A stretch of DNA of 64,000 nt, taken from positions 248,001-312,000 of the forward strand of contig JAHRBS010000011.1 in NCBI GenBank assembly GCA_024305745.1, in the 5' to 3' direction. Made by a program: the position numbers and the translations under genes. This DNA comes from Polyporus tsugae. Its lineage: Eukaryota > Basidiomycota > Agaricomycetes > Polyporales > Polyporaceae. The notes below the pieces were generated by a model. It searched no databases, had not been told where the DNA came from, and was given only the letters and a program-made list of their open reading frames with translations. Below, piece after piece: positions 1 through 9,700 of the stretch; the first letter of the stretch is position 1, and each line of letters opens with the position of its first letter.

Positions 1-1788
1 ATTTCCGAACCCCGCAGTATATCCCCATCCCGCGCGAACCGCCACCGGAACCAACAGCTCTGGTACCTGGAACAACTCACACAAGAACTCGTGCGCATCA
101 GCCGACCCCTGAGCCCGTTGTACGTGCCGGAAGTCTGTACCCACGCACCCGCCCAGAACGCCAGCGAGAACCTACCCCGCCTGTCGCACACATCCCCATC
201 CCCGTCCAAGTCGCGGGATCCACGGAAGCGTCCCCGGTCGCCGGAAGTAGCCGATTCGAATACCGAGAACTCCCGGAAGAACCCTCGCCTCCAACAGACT
301 CAGACGACGATCAGGAACCTTCCAGACGTCATAGATCTGACTCAGACGGATTCGTCCGTGCCCTCGAGAACCTCGGTCTCCGCGCTTCCCCCACGACCAC
401 AGGATCCTTACCCGCTTCCCAAAACCCCATCCAACCTCCCATCCAAACCGCCGGCATCAGCCAACCACCCCACGCTCATCGAGCAATGGTGCAAACATTT
501 TCATTCGACGCGGCAACGCAAGCGTGGATCTCGGGGGAGATCGCAAACTTCATCGCGGCAACCCAACCCCAACGTGGAGGCAGGAACCACGCCCCGCCTA
601 GACTCGCCCAGCCCGAGTACTTCGACGGCCTCAGCCCAGACTTCGATCTTCGAACAGTGGAAGTCTGACGTCCAGGTCTACGTGGCCGGCCTGGACAAAG
701 ATCCAGCAATATCTGCCGTCTTAGGGTTGATTCGTGGTACAACTGTGAACAGATGGAAGCGTAATCTTGTACAGGACAAGTTTGTGGCAAACGGGAATAG
801 ATGGAACTACCCGGACGTAGCAGCGTTCTGGGCCGAGTTGACAGCGAAGTTTAGACCAATAAACTACGTTAACGACGCAATCATCGCACTCAATCAGATT
901 CACATGGGCAATCGCCGGGCCGAAGACTTCTTTGACAAATGGGAAGATCTGACAGCCCGTGCTACGGAAAACAAAGACACGGCTAACAACATTTATCGGC
1001 TCAAAAACGCGCTACCATCCAGCTACCTAGTTGCGATCAGCACAATGCCGGTAAAACCTGTCACCTATGCCCAGTGGAAATCTACGATCATCGCCATGGA
1101 CAACGATCGCATCATCTTCAACCGCCAGATCCGTGATTTCACACGTCGACCACCCCCGCAACAACCACCCCCACGTGCTCCACCTCAGTACCCACCACCG
1201 AATGCTCCCCCGTGCTATGGTAACCCTCCCCCACGATACCCAGGAAACGCCCCACGGTATCCGTCACGATACCCAGAATATTCCCCAGCGTTCCCTCCGT
1301 CACAATATCCGCCATATGCCCCAGCGTCACAATATCCACCGCCCCGGCCATACTACCCACAACGTCCCCAGGTACCCACGATGCCGGGAGACAGACGCAC
1401 AGGCACAGGGGTCACGTATGGAGGAGCCGGACAGCCGATGGACATTGATCGGCTCAGGGCCTGACCATGCCGAAAGTGCGGCGCAAAGCAAACCGAGAAG
1501 GGCTCATGTGGAGACATGTGGCATATCCCCAACCGGACCGGCGCAGCTGCGGTACAGAAGCGCCGATGGGAAGAACGCGACAGTCGCGAGGAATTCCTTG
1601 AAGAGGTCAGACGTTTCCATCAGGAAGACCTCGAGGACTTCCTTGCACAGATTGCCGGGGTAACGGTCCCTACCTATCACGAGGACCCAGAGCCACAGCA
1701 CGCACTGGAGGAATACACAGATGGATACAATGAGATACAGCAACAGATGGATGAGTACAAGCAGCATTTTCCCTACGGTCCCACGTAA
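1..1788 (+). pseudogene. gag: gypsy gag (frameshifted, stop-interrupted)
   Basis: The frame is open from the window start to a TGA at 1462. The core at about 640-1140 has the helical character of a retrotransposon capsid (for example FEQWKSDVQVYVAGL, then DFFDKWEDLTARA). Upstream, the natural reading seems to be another frame, with FDAATQAWISGEIANFIAAT at 503-562 and YFDGLSPDF ending near 645, so the gene probably changes frame around 650. A Pro/Tyr/Gln-rich tail follows (1140-1380). Just after the TGA is a zinc-knuckle-like CRKCGAKQTEKGSC (1468-1509), where the His of the CCHC box is Thr. The frame ends at TAA 1786-1788, which coincides with a GTAAGT that could instead be a splice donor. This is a decayed structural protein gene. 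Confidence 0.8.
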
Positions 1789-1870
1789 GTGCACATACGC
1801 GGCGACCGTCACTTTACAATAGTTTTCAGAATCGGTTTTCTGTTTTGGACTCTGATGTACCCGTTCCGGG

Positions 1871-2413
1871 TTGTATGATACCTATGCCTACTTATTCACC
1901 GGACAACTCCACCATTCCCCACCCTTCCGAGTAATGTCCTACGGTCCGACGTACTTCAAAGTCACACGCGGTACCGGAAGCAAACAACTAGACATACCGG
2001 TCATGATCAAAAACCTAGAAACTCTTCAGGTTTACGACACCAAGGCTCTCTGCGACACCGGTTGTACTGGTTCGTGTGTCAATAGAAACTTCGTTCAGCG
2101 TGCAGGCCTATCACCTAAGCCATTCCCACATCCCATTGACGTGTTCAACGCCGATGGATCTCCCAACATAGGTGGTAGAATCACGCATTACGTTGACGTA
2201 CAGCTACAGATCGGAGACCACGCGGAACAAATCCCGCTTCTAGTCACTAATCTTGGCAAAATGGACATATATCTTGGGCACGACTGGATTGAGCATCACA
2301 ATCCGTCGATACATTGGAAGAATAAAACCATTGAGTTCGACCAATGCCCGAGCACTTGCCATCACATCGTCAGCGCTGGTGATCGAATCTTCTCCCTACA
2401 TACCCGATCGTAG
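1871..2413 (+). pseudogene. gypsy aspartic protease segment
   Basis: This part of pol is in the same frame as the RT segment. It carries the catalytic D-T-G as ALCDTGCTGSCVN (about 2050-2088) and a C-terminal MDIYLGHDWI block (about 2263-2292), as in retropepsin-like Ty3 proteases. The frame has no ATG here (the open frame starts at TTG 1871 after a TGA at 1853), so it was presumably made as part of a Gag-Pol polyprotein. It is cut off from RT by TAG 2411 and TGA 2531. Confidence 0.8.
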
Positions 2414-2533
2414 CTTGACGCTCGATCAGTCCACATACGTGCGAAAACGTCGGTAGCAATGGAAATCGCAATCAAACAGAATGAGACCAAGGCAGAACAA
2501 ACATTCGAGGAAATGATCCCAGAGTACTATTGA

Positions 2534-4909
2534 GATTTCCGCGACGTCTTCGACGAAGCGACGTTCTCTACTCTTCCCGAACGACGGCCTTATGACCACG
2601 CGATTGAATTGACCGTGAACGCTAAACCGTATTGTGGAAAGATATACCCCATGACTCTAGACGAACAACAAGCGCTAGATGTGTTCTTAGAGGAAAACCT
2701 ATCCACGGGTCGAATTCGTCCATCGAAATCCTCGTGGGGGGCTCCATTCTTCTTTGTCAAGAAAAAAGACGGCAAACTGCGTCCCGTTCAGGACTACCGG
2801 CAGTTAAACGCCTTGACCAAGAAAAACGTATACCCCCTTCCTCTAATGCTAGAAATCCTAGATCGGCTGAAAGGAGCCCAGTACTATACCAAGTTAGACA
2901 TACATTGGGGGTACAACAATATTCGCATAGTCGATGGCGACGAGGAAAAAGCAGTGTTTATTATGAATCGCGGCTTATACGAACCTCTCGTCATGTTTTT
3001 CGGCTTAACGAATTCCCCGGCGACTTTCCAAATGATGATGAATTCAATCTTCCAAGATCTGATTCTTCGTGGAAAGGTCATTGTGTACTTGGACGACATC
3101 ATCATCTGTACAGCCGATTTAGAGGAACACAGATGCATAGTGCGACAAGTCCTACAGATCCTTCGAGACAATCACCTTACGTGTAAACCCCAGAAGTGCG
3201 AGTTCGAAACTCAAGAAACCGAGTACTTAGGCCATATCATCACCCCCGGCGAGATCCGCATGGACCCGGGCAAGGTCAAAGGTGTCACTGATTGGCCGGT
3301 ACCCACGTGCAAACGTGATGTACAGAGTTTCCTCGGATTCGCAAACTTCTATAGACGGTTTATCAAGGACTTCTCAAAGATCGCTGGACCAATGAATCAT
3401 CTCACGAGTCTTAACGTATGGACATGGACTCCAGAGCATCAACTTGCTTTTGAAGGGATCAAGGGCGCAATCACACACGCCCCCATGTTAGCCATACCCA
3501 ACGACACGGATCCCTTAAAAGTCGAATGCAATGCCTCGAACTTTGCGATCGGAGCCGAGCTCTCGCAGTGTCAGAACGGACTATGGAAACCTATTGCCTT
3601 CCTATCACATTCCTTAACACCCGCACAAAAAGGATACGAGATCTGGGATCGAGAAATGTTGTCGGTTATCGCCGTGTTACAAGAATGGCGTCACTTCCTC
3701 CAAAACGCACGAGAATTCGAGGTCCATAATGACCACAAAAACCTCGAATACTTCCAAAAACCACAACGGCTAAACGCGCGACAAGCGCGTTGGGCGACAA
3801 CTCTCGCGAACTACCATTTCAAGTTACGCCATAAACCAGGTCGTACCATGGGCAAAGTAGATGCTCTGTCTAGACGCGTGGACCACGAAACCGGTCCCGT
3901 GATCGAAAACTTCACGTTGCTCAAGGAACACTGGTTTGTGGCTTCTCATACGATAGACAGAGCAGACAATCTAAAGAAAATGTGTCTGGAACACGTTAAT
4001 CTTTATGACCGTCTTGTCGTCGAGAAACTAGGAAAGGACAATGATTGGGAATTAGCCGAGGACGGCTTAATCTACAGGAGGGGGAGAATGGTCGTTCCAA
4101 ACCACTCGGAACTTCGCGGACGCGTCATCGCTTCACACCATGACTCAATCGCGGCTGGACATCCGGGCGCAGCCAAAACACAAGATCTGATCATGAGATC
4201 TTATTGGTGGCCGTCCATTCGGAAAGACGTTGCCAAGTACGTCGCCGGATGCATCACGTGCCAGCGCGTCAAGATTGATCGACAACCACGTGCCGCACCA
4301 CTCCATCCCAACCCTATTCCCGATCAGAACTGGCAATTCGTCACCATGGACTATATGACCGGACTACCCGAATGCAACGGACATGATGCCATACTAGTCT
4401 TTGTCGATATGAAGTCAAAGGACTACATTGCTATCCCCTGTTCGAAAACGCTAGACTCGGAAGGACAAGCAAGACTCTTCATCAAACACGTAGTCGTACC
4501 CCACAGCCTGCCCAAGTGCATATGGTCAGACCAAGGTCCCACCCTTGTGTCCTCCTTCACCAAAGAAGTCTACCGACAGATGGGGATCGAAGGCAATCCT
4601 AGTACAGCCTATCATCCCCAGACCGACGGCCAGACCGAGCGCATGAATCAAGAGATCCAGACCTATCTACGGATCTTCATCAATCACAAACAGGACGACT
4701 GGGTCGAATGGCTACCACTAGCAGAGTTCGCTTACCGATGTCGTGTACATGCGTCCACAGGAATGTCCCCTTTCTTCATGACTCACGGTCACGAACCCAA
4801 CACCGGAGTCGAGACTTTGAAAGACGGCATCAACGAATCTGCCAAGCAATTCGCCGAGCGAATGCAACACATCGGGAAGCAAGCAGCACAGGCGCTGGAG
4901 ATAGCGTGA
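2534..4909 (+). pseudogene. pol: gypsy reverse transcriptase - RNase H - integrase
   Basis: RT is clear from VKKKDGKLRPVQDYRQLN and the catalytic YLDD at 3086-3097. RNase H follows, but the first catalytic acidic residue of the usual D-A-S motif is Asn (ECNASNFAIGA; AAT at 3530-3532), predicting loss of RNase H activity. Integrase has an HHCC zinc region (HHDSIAAGHPG ... CITCQR), then catalytic Asp in FVDMKSKDY and WSDQGP and Glu in DGQTERMNQ. Conserved positions show G-to-A type changes: His in LDIHWGYNN and Gln in SDQGP, where Arg is usual. The frame is open from 2534 to TGA 4907. The first ATG (2651) is internal to the domain, so no independent start is implied. Confidence 0.9.
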
Positions 4910-5583
4910 GAAGCGATGAAGCGACATTACGACAAGCACCGACAACCGTCACGAGATTACAAGATAGGCGATTACGTATATATAGATGCACAAAACTTCC
5001 CCACGGACCGACCAAACAAGAAACTCGAAGACAAGCGCTACAGCCCTTTCCGAGTTGAAGAAAAAGTCGGAGCTAGTGCATATTGCCTAAAACTCCCACC
5101 CAAGTGGAAGTTACGTCATCCCGTATTCAACGAAGTACTCTTAACCCCTGCACACGATCCCGAATTCCCGAATCAAGGGAAAACCAGTCGAGAAGTACCC
5201 ACTCTGCTGGAACCCGACTGAGAAGTCGAATCGATCTTAGATTCAAAGATCGTAGAAGGATCGGGTCGATCTCGCAAAGTTCATTACCTCGTTCAATGGT
5301 GTGGACTCACACGAGCTGACCGCGAATGGGTACCTTCGGATACAGACGAACTTCAGACGGACGAGGCCAAGAAGCTCATCACCGCTTTCTACGCAGCAAA
5401 CAAATTCGCGCCGCGCATCCACGTTCGCTACCTACTCACCGCTACGGACAAACATGGACAGATAATCACATACGACACGGATTCTTATGACTTTTGGACA
5501 CGTAGATATAATGACTGGAAAAGACAAAATCCTAACGATAGTGATACACAACAGGACTATGTACGACACTTTGCTTATGACTA
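4910..5583 (+). pseudogene. gypsy integrase C-terminus and chromodomain
   Basis: The frame continues from integrase past TGA 4907 as EAMKRHYDKHRQPSRDYKIGDYVYI and on to RHPVFNEVLLTPA, the usual GPY/F-type C-terminal integrase module. TGA 5219-5221 interrupts it. It resumes as EVESILDSKIVEG ... HYLVQWCGL ... REWVPS (about 5222-5330), a chromodomain, which places the element among chromoviruses. Chromodomains tether integration to modified histones. The frame ends with TAG 5581-5583. Confidence 0.85.
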
Positions 5584-5645
5584 GTTAACCCATGACATTA
5601 ACGACTACCCACTACTAACGCTTTGCGGCTTCCTGGGACATGAAG

Positions 5646-5661
5646 CTAAAGGGGGGGGTAA
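5646..5661 (+). promoter_or_regulatory. gypsy polypurine tract
   Basis: A purine run with eight consecutive G lies immediately before the LTR start TGTTAC. This is the expected position of the plus-strand primer of an LTR retrotransposon. Confidence 0.75.
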
Positions 5662-6115
5662 TGTTACAATACGATTCTTACGATTAGTAATACCACCTGT
5701 AACGACATGTACGACCTGCCCTGAAGCACCTGGTCCGTGCACAGGTTCCAGTACAATATATAAACCCCTCGGTAGCTGCGGGAATTCCCCAGCTTCGAGT
5801 TGGTCTTTAGTCCCCCAGTCCTTCGCTTATTGCTAGCGTGAGGTCTGACCTTATCACCAGCTGGAGGATCTGCAGGTAGGTTTGAATATGCACCCGAAAG
5901 TCAGTACCTGATTGACTCTAACTCACCCAGGTTGAATGGGGCCGTCTGTATATGACATCAGAGTCTTCTGCGCCGCCCAGTCTCCGTGCGCGTGAATGTC
6001 AGGCGCGCGGTCTTGGTAGGTATTAGGCTTGTGGTGAGTAGGGACTCATTCCCCGCGGTCTTATCCCTCGGATCGATGGGATTCCACGATACGAAAGGGG
6101 ATCGAGAGTGCAGTC
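5662..6115 (+). repeat. gypsy 3' LTR (right end not resolved)
   Basis: The sequence begins TGTTAC right after the polypurine tract and contains a TATA box (ATATATAAA near 5754-5763). No matching 5' LTR is in the window and no obvious CA terminus was found before copia copy 1 begins, so the stated end is the insertion edge of copia, not a demonstrated LTR end. Confidence 0.55.
6111..6115 (+). repeat. target site duplication of copia copy 1 (left)
   Basis: CAGTC here is matched by CAGTC at 12479-12483 immediately after the 3' LTR. Confidence 0.9.
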
Positions 6116-6443
6116 TGTTGAGCGCGGCACTGCCAAGCGCTGGCAGCCAACATAGCCGCTAGGCTGTGACACCGCCATAGCGCCAGTTGTCACACATGCC
6201 AGATTACTCATAGCCTCGTCTATGATAATCACGCACAGCTCGACTGTGCACCGTGTATGCTACTGTACAGTTCTTATGTAATCTAGTAGTATATATACGG
6301 GCTCCCCAGAGCCCCCAATAGAGACAGTTCTTTACACCCTACCACCATCATCACTTAACAAGCCTCAACAACCCCTCCAGGTGAGTATGCGGAGCTTCCG
6401 CTAGAGTTGCTGCCCGGTGTGGGCTTTGCCCCCGGGTTCAACA
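6116..6443 (+). repeat. copia copy 1 5' LTR
   Basis: 328 bp with terminal TGTTGA/TCAACA inverted repeats. It contains a TATA box (TATATATA, 6290-6297) about 90 bp before a strong splice donor (GTGAGT at 6381). A 7-bp inverted pair, TGTGACA/TGTCACA, lies in the upstream part and could be a regulator site. The LTR therefore supplies promoter, untranslated first exon and splice donor. Confidence 0.95.
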
Positions 6444-6741
6444 GGTTATGAGCCCTGGTGATGCCCAGGTACTGCGCCGCTCATTGCTGGCTGCGACCTG
6501 TGAGGCTCCCAGCTCGCCTGGAATCCCTTCGTCGCCGTTATGGCAGACAACCTGTTGGATGGATGTGGTGCGATTATCCGCTGCCTGCCATCCACAGCAG
6601 TGGAGCTGGATGTGGCGCGCCTTCGAGGTCGCTGCCTGCCCTCCACCAAATAGAGGGGGAACCTATGCCAGCGCGTTTTTCCATGACCGCTGCCCTAAAA
6701 AGTCTTTGTGGATGTTGACTGACACGTCTTCTTCCCTCCAG
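6381..6741 (+). other. predicted 5'-leader intron of copia copy 1
   Basis: The donor CAG/GTGAGT lies inside the 5' LTR. The acceptor is a pyrimidine-rich CTTCTTCCCTCCAG ending at 6741, 20 nt before the gag ATG at 6762. A consensus branch site, CTGAC (6719-6723), sits about 18 nt before the acceptor AG. The 361-nt intron contains the end of the LTR, the primer binding site and upstream ATGs. Splicing would give a clean short leader for translation, while only unspliced RNA could be primed. The same structure is at 29485-29845 and 49041-49401. Confidence 0.75.
6444..6457 (+). other. primer binding site, half-tRNA iMet type
   Basis: Directly after the LTR, GGTTATGAGCCCTG is the reverse complement of CAGGGCUCAUAACC, the anticodon-stem/CAU-anticodon region of fungal initiator tRNA-Met (yeast sequence recalled from general knowledge). 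There is no TGG as needed for pairing with a tRNA 3' CCA end. Drosophila copia is the known precedent for priming with the 5' half of this tRNA. Confidence 0.8.
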
Positions 6742-6761
6742 ACTTTAACCCCTCTCGCACG

Positions 6762-9700
6762 ATGTCGAACGCGCTCTACACCGCCGTTACCAGCGTCCTC
6801 ACGGGCCCCAACTACCTCGAGTGGGCTGTGACCATGGAGTCCTACCTCCTGGCACAAGGACAGTGGAAGGTCATCAATGAGTCTTGCCCCGCCACCGACG
6901 CTGACAAGCAAGCGGAATGGGACGGACTCAACGGCAAGGCCATGGGTAACATCCGCCTTCGCCTCGCTCAAAGCATCATCAGTGCCATCGCTAGCAAGAC
7001 CACTGCCGCGGACATCTGGAACCACCTCAAGACGAACTACGGGAAGCCGGGCATCCCCATTGTCTATCAAGACTTCCGTGCCGCGATCAGTCTCACCGTC
7101 CCCAGCGACTCCAATCCTATCCCAGCCCTCGACAAGCTCGAGGCGCACTTCCAGCGCCTTGATACCAACAAGTTCGACGTTTCAGAGCACGTCAAGGGGA
7201 TGATGCTCGTCTCCAAGCTCCCTCAGTCCATGGATCCCGTCATCCAGGTCTACATCTCTGGCCTCAAGGATGACGCTGCTGGCCCTGCCATCAAGAAGAT
7301 CACGCTCGCCGGCGTCCGCCAGGCCGTGATCATGCACTGGGAACAGCGCCAAGGACGTCACCAGTCGCGTAACAACGCCAACAAGATCAGCGCTGTCAAG
7401 CGCAAGGGGCCGGACCCCAACTTCCGTCAGCAGCAGCAGCAGCGCCCTCAGCGGCAGCAGCAGCAGCAGCAGCAGCAGCGCCCTGATGGGCAGCAGCAAC
7501 AAGGTGGACGCTCTCGCGGCCGCCGCTCTGGACGTGGTCGTGGTGGACAGCCAGGTGCGCACCAACATGCGCATTTTGCCCATATGGTTGACGTGGTGCC
7601 TTTTGCCCACATCACTGACGTCCCAACCACGATCACCCAGGGCCCCAGCGGAGTGGAGGATCCGCGCGCTCTCATGCGCAAGCCCGTCCGCGCAAAGACA
7701 GGGGACAACAAGTACCCCTCGCTCACGTCTGCCATATCCCTCGCCGAGGAACTCGGCATCCAGCCGACGTTCGAGCGCATCCGCATCCTCGAGGACCTCG
7801 TCCGACTCCAACAGGCCCCTCGCGCCCCGGAGGAACAGAACCGCGCGGCCTCGCCCGCGGCCACCCCACTCGCATCTTCATCAACCCGATCTCCGACGAT
7901 GAGTGGTGGCGACGACTTGCCCAGTGGCACCGAGGAGAGCAGCAGTTCGCAGTTCGAGGACTCGGACAGCGAGGAGGACCGCGCGCCCAAGCGCAAGCGC
8001 ACCCTCAGGGAGCGCATGTCAGAGCGCACCCTAGAGGAGCGCCTCGCCCCTCTGGACGACCCGATGAACGAGCTGACGGACGACGAGGACGTCGTGTCGC
8101 TCGGCGTGGTTGAAGATGAAGTTGAATCTTTCTTCGATCAGTACTGGTCAGTCTATTCTTCTCCCCACAACAAGTTGTATGCTGACTTCGCGCCCTTAAT
8201 GGCAGCTGATAATGTCGCAAGTCCCTCTTGTCGTGTAAACAGCCCGCATGTATCTGTAGCTATAGAGCAGAATACATGTCCTCACCACTCTTCACATGCT
8301 AAGTGTGCGCGCTGTAAGGGAAAGAATAAGCAGATTGAACGGCAAGACTCGAACATGTGGATGCTCGACTCAGGAGCGTCAATGCACTTTACGTTCAACA
8401 TGAGTGACTTCGCCGATTTCCGGTACTACAAAGTCCATCGACCGCTATACACAGCAGATGGGGTCACGTTCATGACTGGTGAAGGGACTGTCTTCCTAAC
8501 TTTAGAGTCTGGAAAGACCATAAGGCTGATGAATGTCGCCTTGGTCCCAAATCTTACCAACAAACTTGTTTCAATGGGAGCATTACTCCGTGAAGGAATG
8601 AAAGCGCATGCATCGACCGCTAGTATCTCCTTCTACCAAGCAAATGAGCTTGTAGTCACGTTTCAACCACGAAACGTTGGTGACACTATTTATGTCATCT
8701 TCACGCAGCCTTTACTGGCGCGAAACATGATCACAGCCTTTGAAGCTGTCGACTATGATACTCTACACCGTCGCTTAGGACACCCTTCGTGCGATGTGCT
8801 GAGACATGCTCGGAAACACACTGACAAGTGCCCGCATGTTGAGATTCCCAAAGAGGACTCGATTTGCCGAGGATGTGCTGAAGGCAAAATGCCATCGCAA
8901 TCCCATCCGCTCGATCTTAGACGAGCGTCGAAACCTTTTGAGCTAGTCCACACGGACCTCAAAGAATTCCCTGTCCCTTCGTACCACAAACACAAGTACG
9001 CTATACTGTACTATGATGACTACACTTCACACGTGTGGACCGTCAAACTTTGTACCAAGGACACTGCCCTACAATCTACGCGACAATGGTTGACATATGT
9101 CGAAAACCAATATGGCGCGAAGGTGCAGAAATGGAAATCTGATGCTGGAGGTGAATTGAAATCAAAAGCCTTCACGAATATGCTCAAGGACAGAGGCATC
9201 GAGATTATAACCAGTGCACCACACATTCATCAACAGAATGGCCGTGCCGAGCGCATAATTCGTACGCTCATGGACAAAGGGGAGGCAATGCGACACGACG
9301 CTTGCATACCTCAGTCCTGGTGGGAATTCTCCTTTGATCATGCTACACACGTCTATAACAGAACACCTATGCGTCGTCTGGAATGGCGAACCCCCTATGA
9401 ACTTCTATACGACTCCAAGCCAGACATTAGCCACCTACGCGTCTTTGGATGTGGAGCCTATGTCTTCTTGCCACCTGAAGTGCGGAAGAATAAACTATCC
9501 CCCAAATCGGAGTTGATGGTTTACCTTGGCATCGGCGATGGAGGTCACAATTATAAGTTCATGCGCCTACCAAACAATGTCATCTTTACAGCTGCTCAAG
9601 CGCTATTTGATGAACATATGTTTCCGAAGTGTCCGCACGAGCAGAAGCGACAGAGGCAGCAGATTGCGCCCAATGAAGAGGAATCACAGGAATCCGCGGA

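Larger units (their letters stand above)
1..6115 (+). mobile_element. Ty3/gypsy chromovirus retrotransposon, 5'-incomplete and decayed
   Basis: The domain order gag, aspartic protease, reverse transcriptase, RNase H, integrase, chromodomain, polypurine tract and 3' LTR is that of a Ty3/gypsy chromovirus. The 5' LTR and primer site lie upstream of the window. The coding region is interrupted by stops at 1462 (TGA), 1786 (TAA), 2411 (TAG), 2531 (TGA), 4907 (TGA) and 5219 (TGA), plus a gag frame change near 650. Downstream it abuts copia copy 1 at 6116. The right end of its LTR was not resolved, so 6115 is only the copia insertion edge. Confidence 0.9.

Noticed and set aside
1139..1663. Alternate frames across the gypsy Pro/Tyr/Gln-rich gag tail
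   Set aside because: Low-complexity repeats keep several frames open; only the gag frame continues the capsid.
1785..1829. Short intron between gypsy gag and pol (GTAAGT...TTTTCAG)
   Set aside because: Signals are present, but joining does not give a clearly continuous frame, because a TGA follows at 1853.
1462..5221. Programmed UGA readthrough in gypsy pol
   Set aside because: Other decay marks (frameshift in gag, TAG 2411, catalytic Asp lost) make mutation the simpler explanation; kept only as a testable alternative.
6023..6232. Minus-strand open frame in copia LTRs (recurs at every LTR)
   Set aside because: It lies across LTR promoter sequence, has no independent support and is just shared LTR DNA.
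6448..6831. Plus-strand frame of 127 codons starting in the primer binding site
   Set aside because: It lies almost wholly within the predicted leader intron and then overlaps the real gag in another frame.
7182..8029. Long minus-strand frames opposite copia gag (Leu- and Cys-runs)
   Set aside because: They are complements of CAG repeats and gag codons; shadows of the sense gene.
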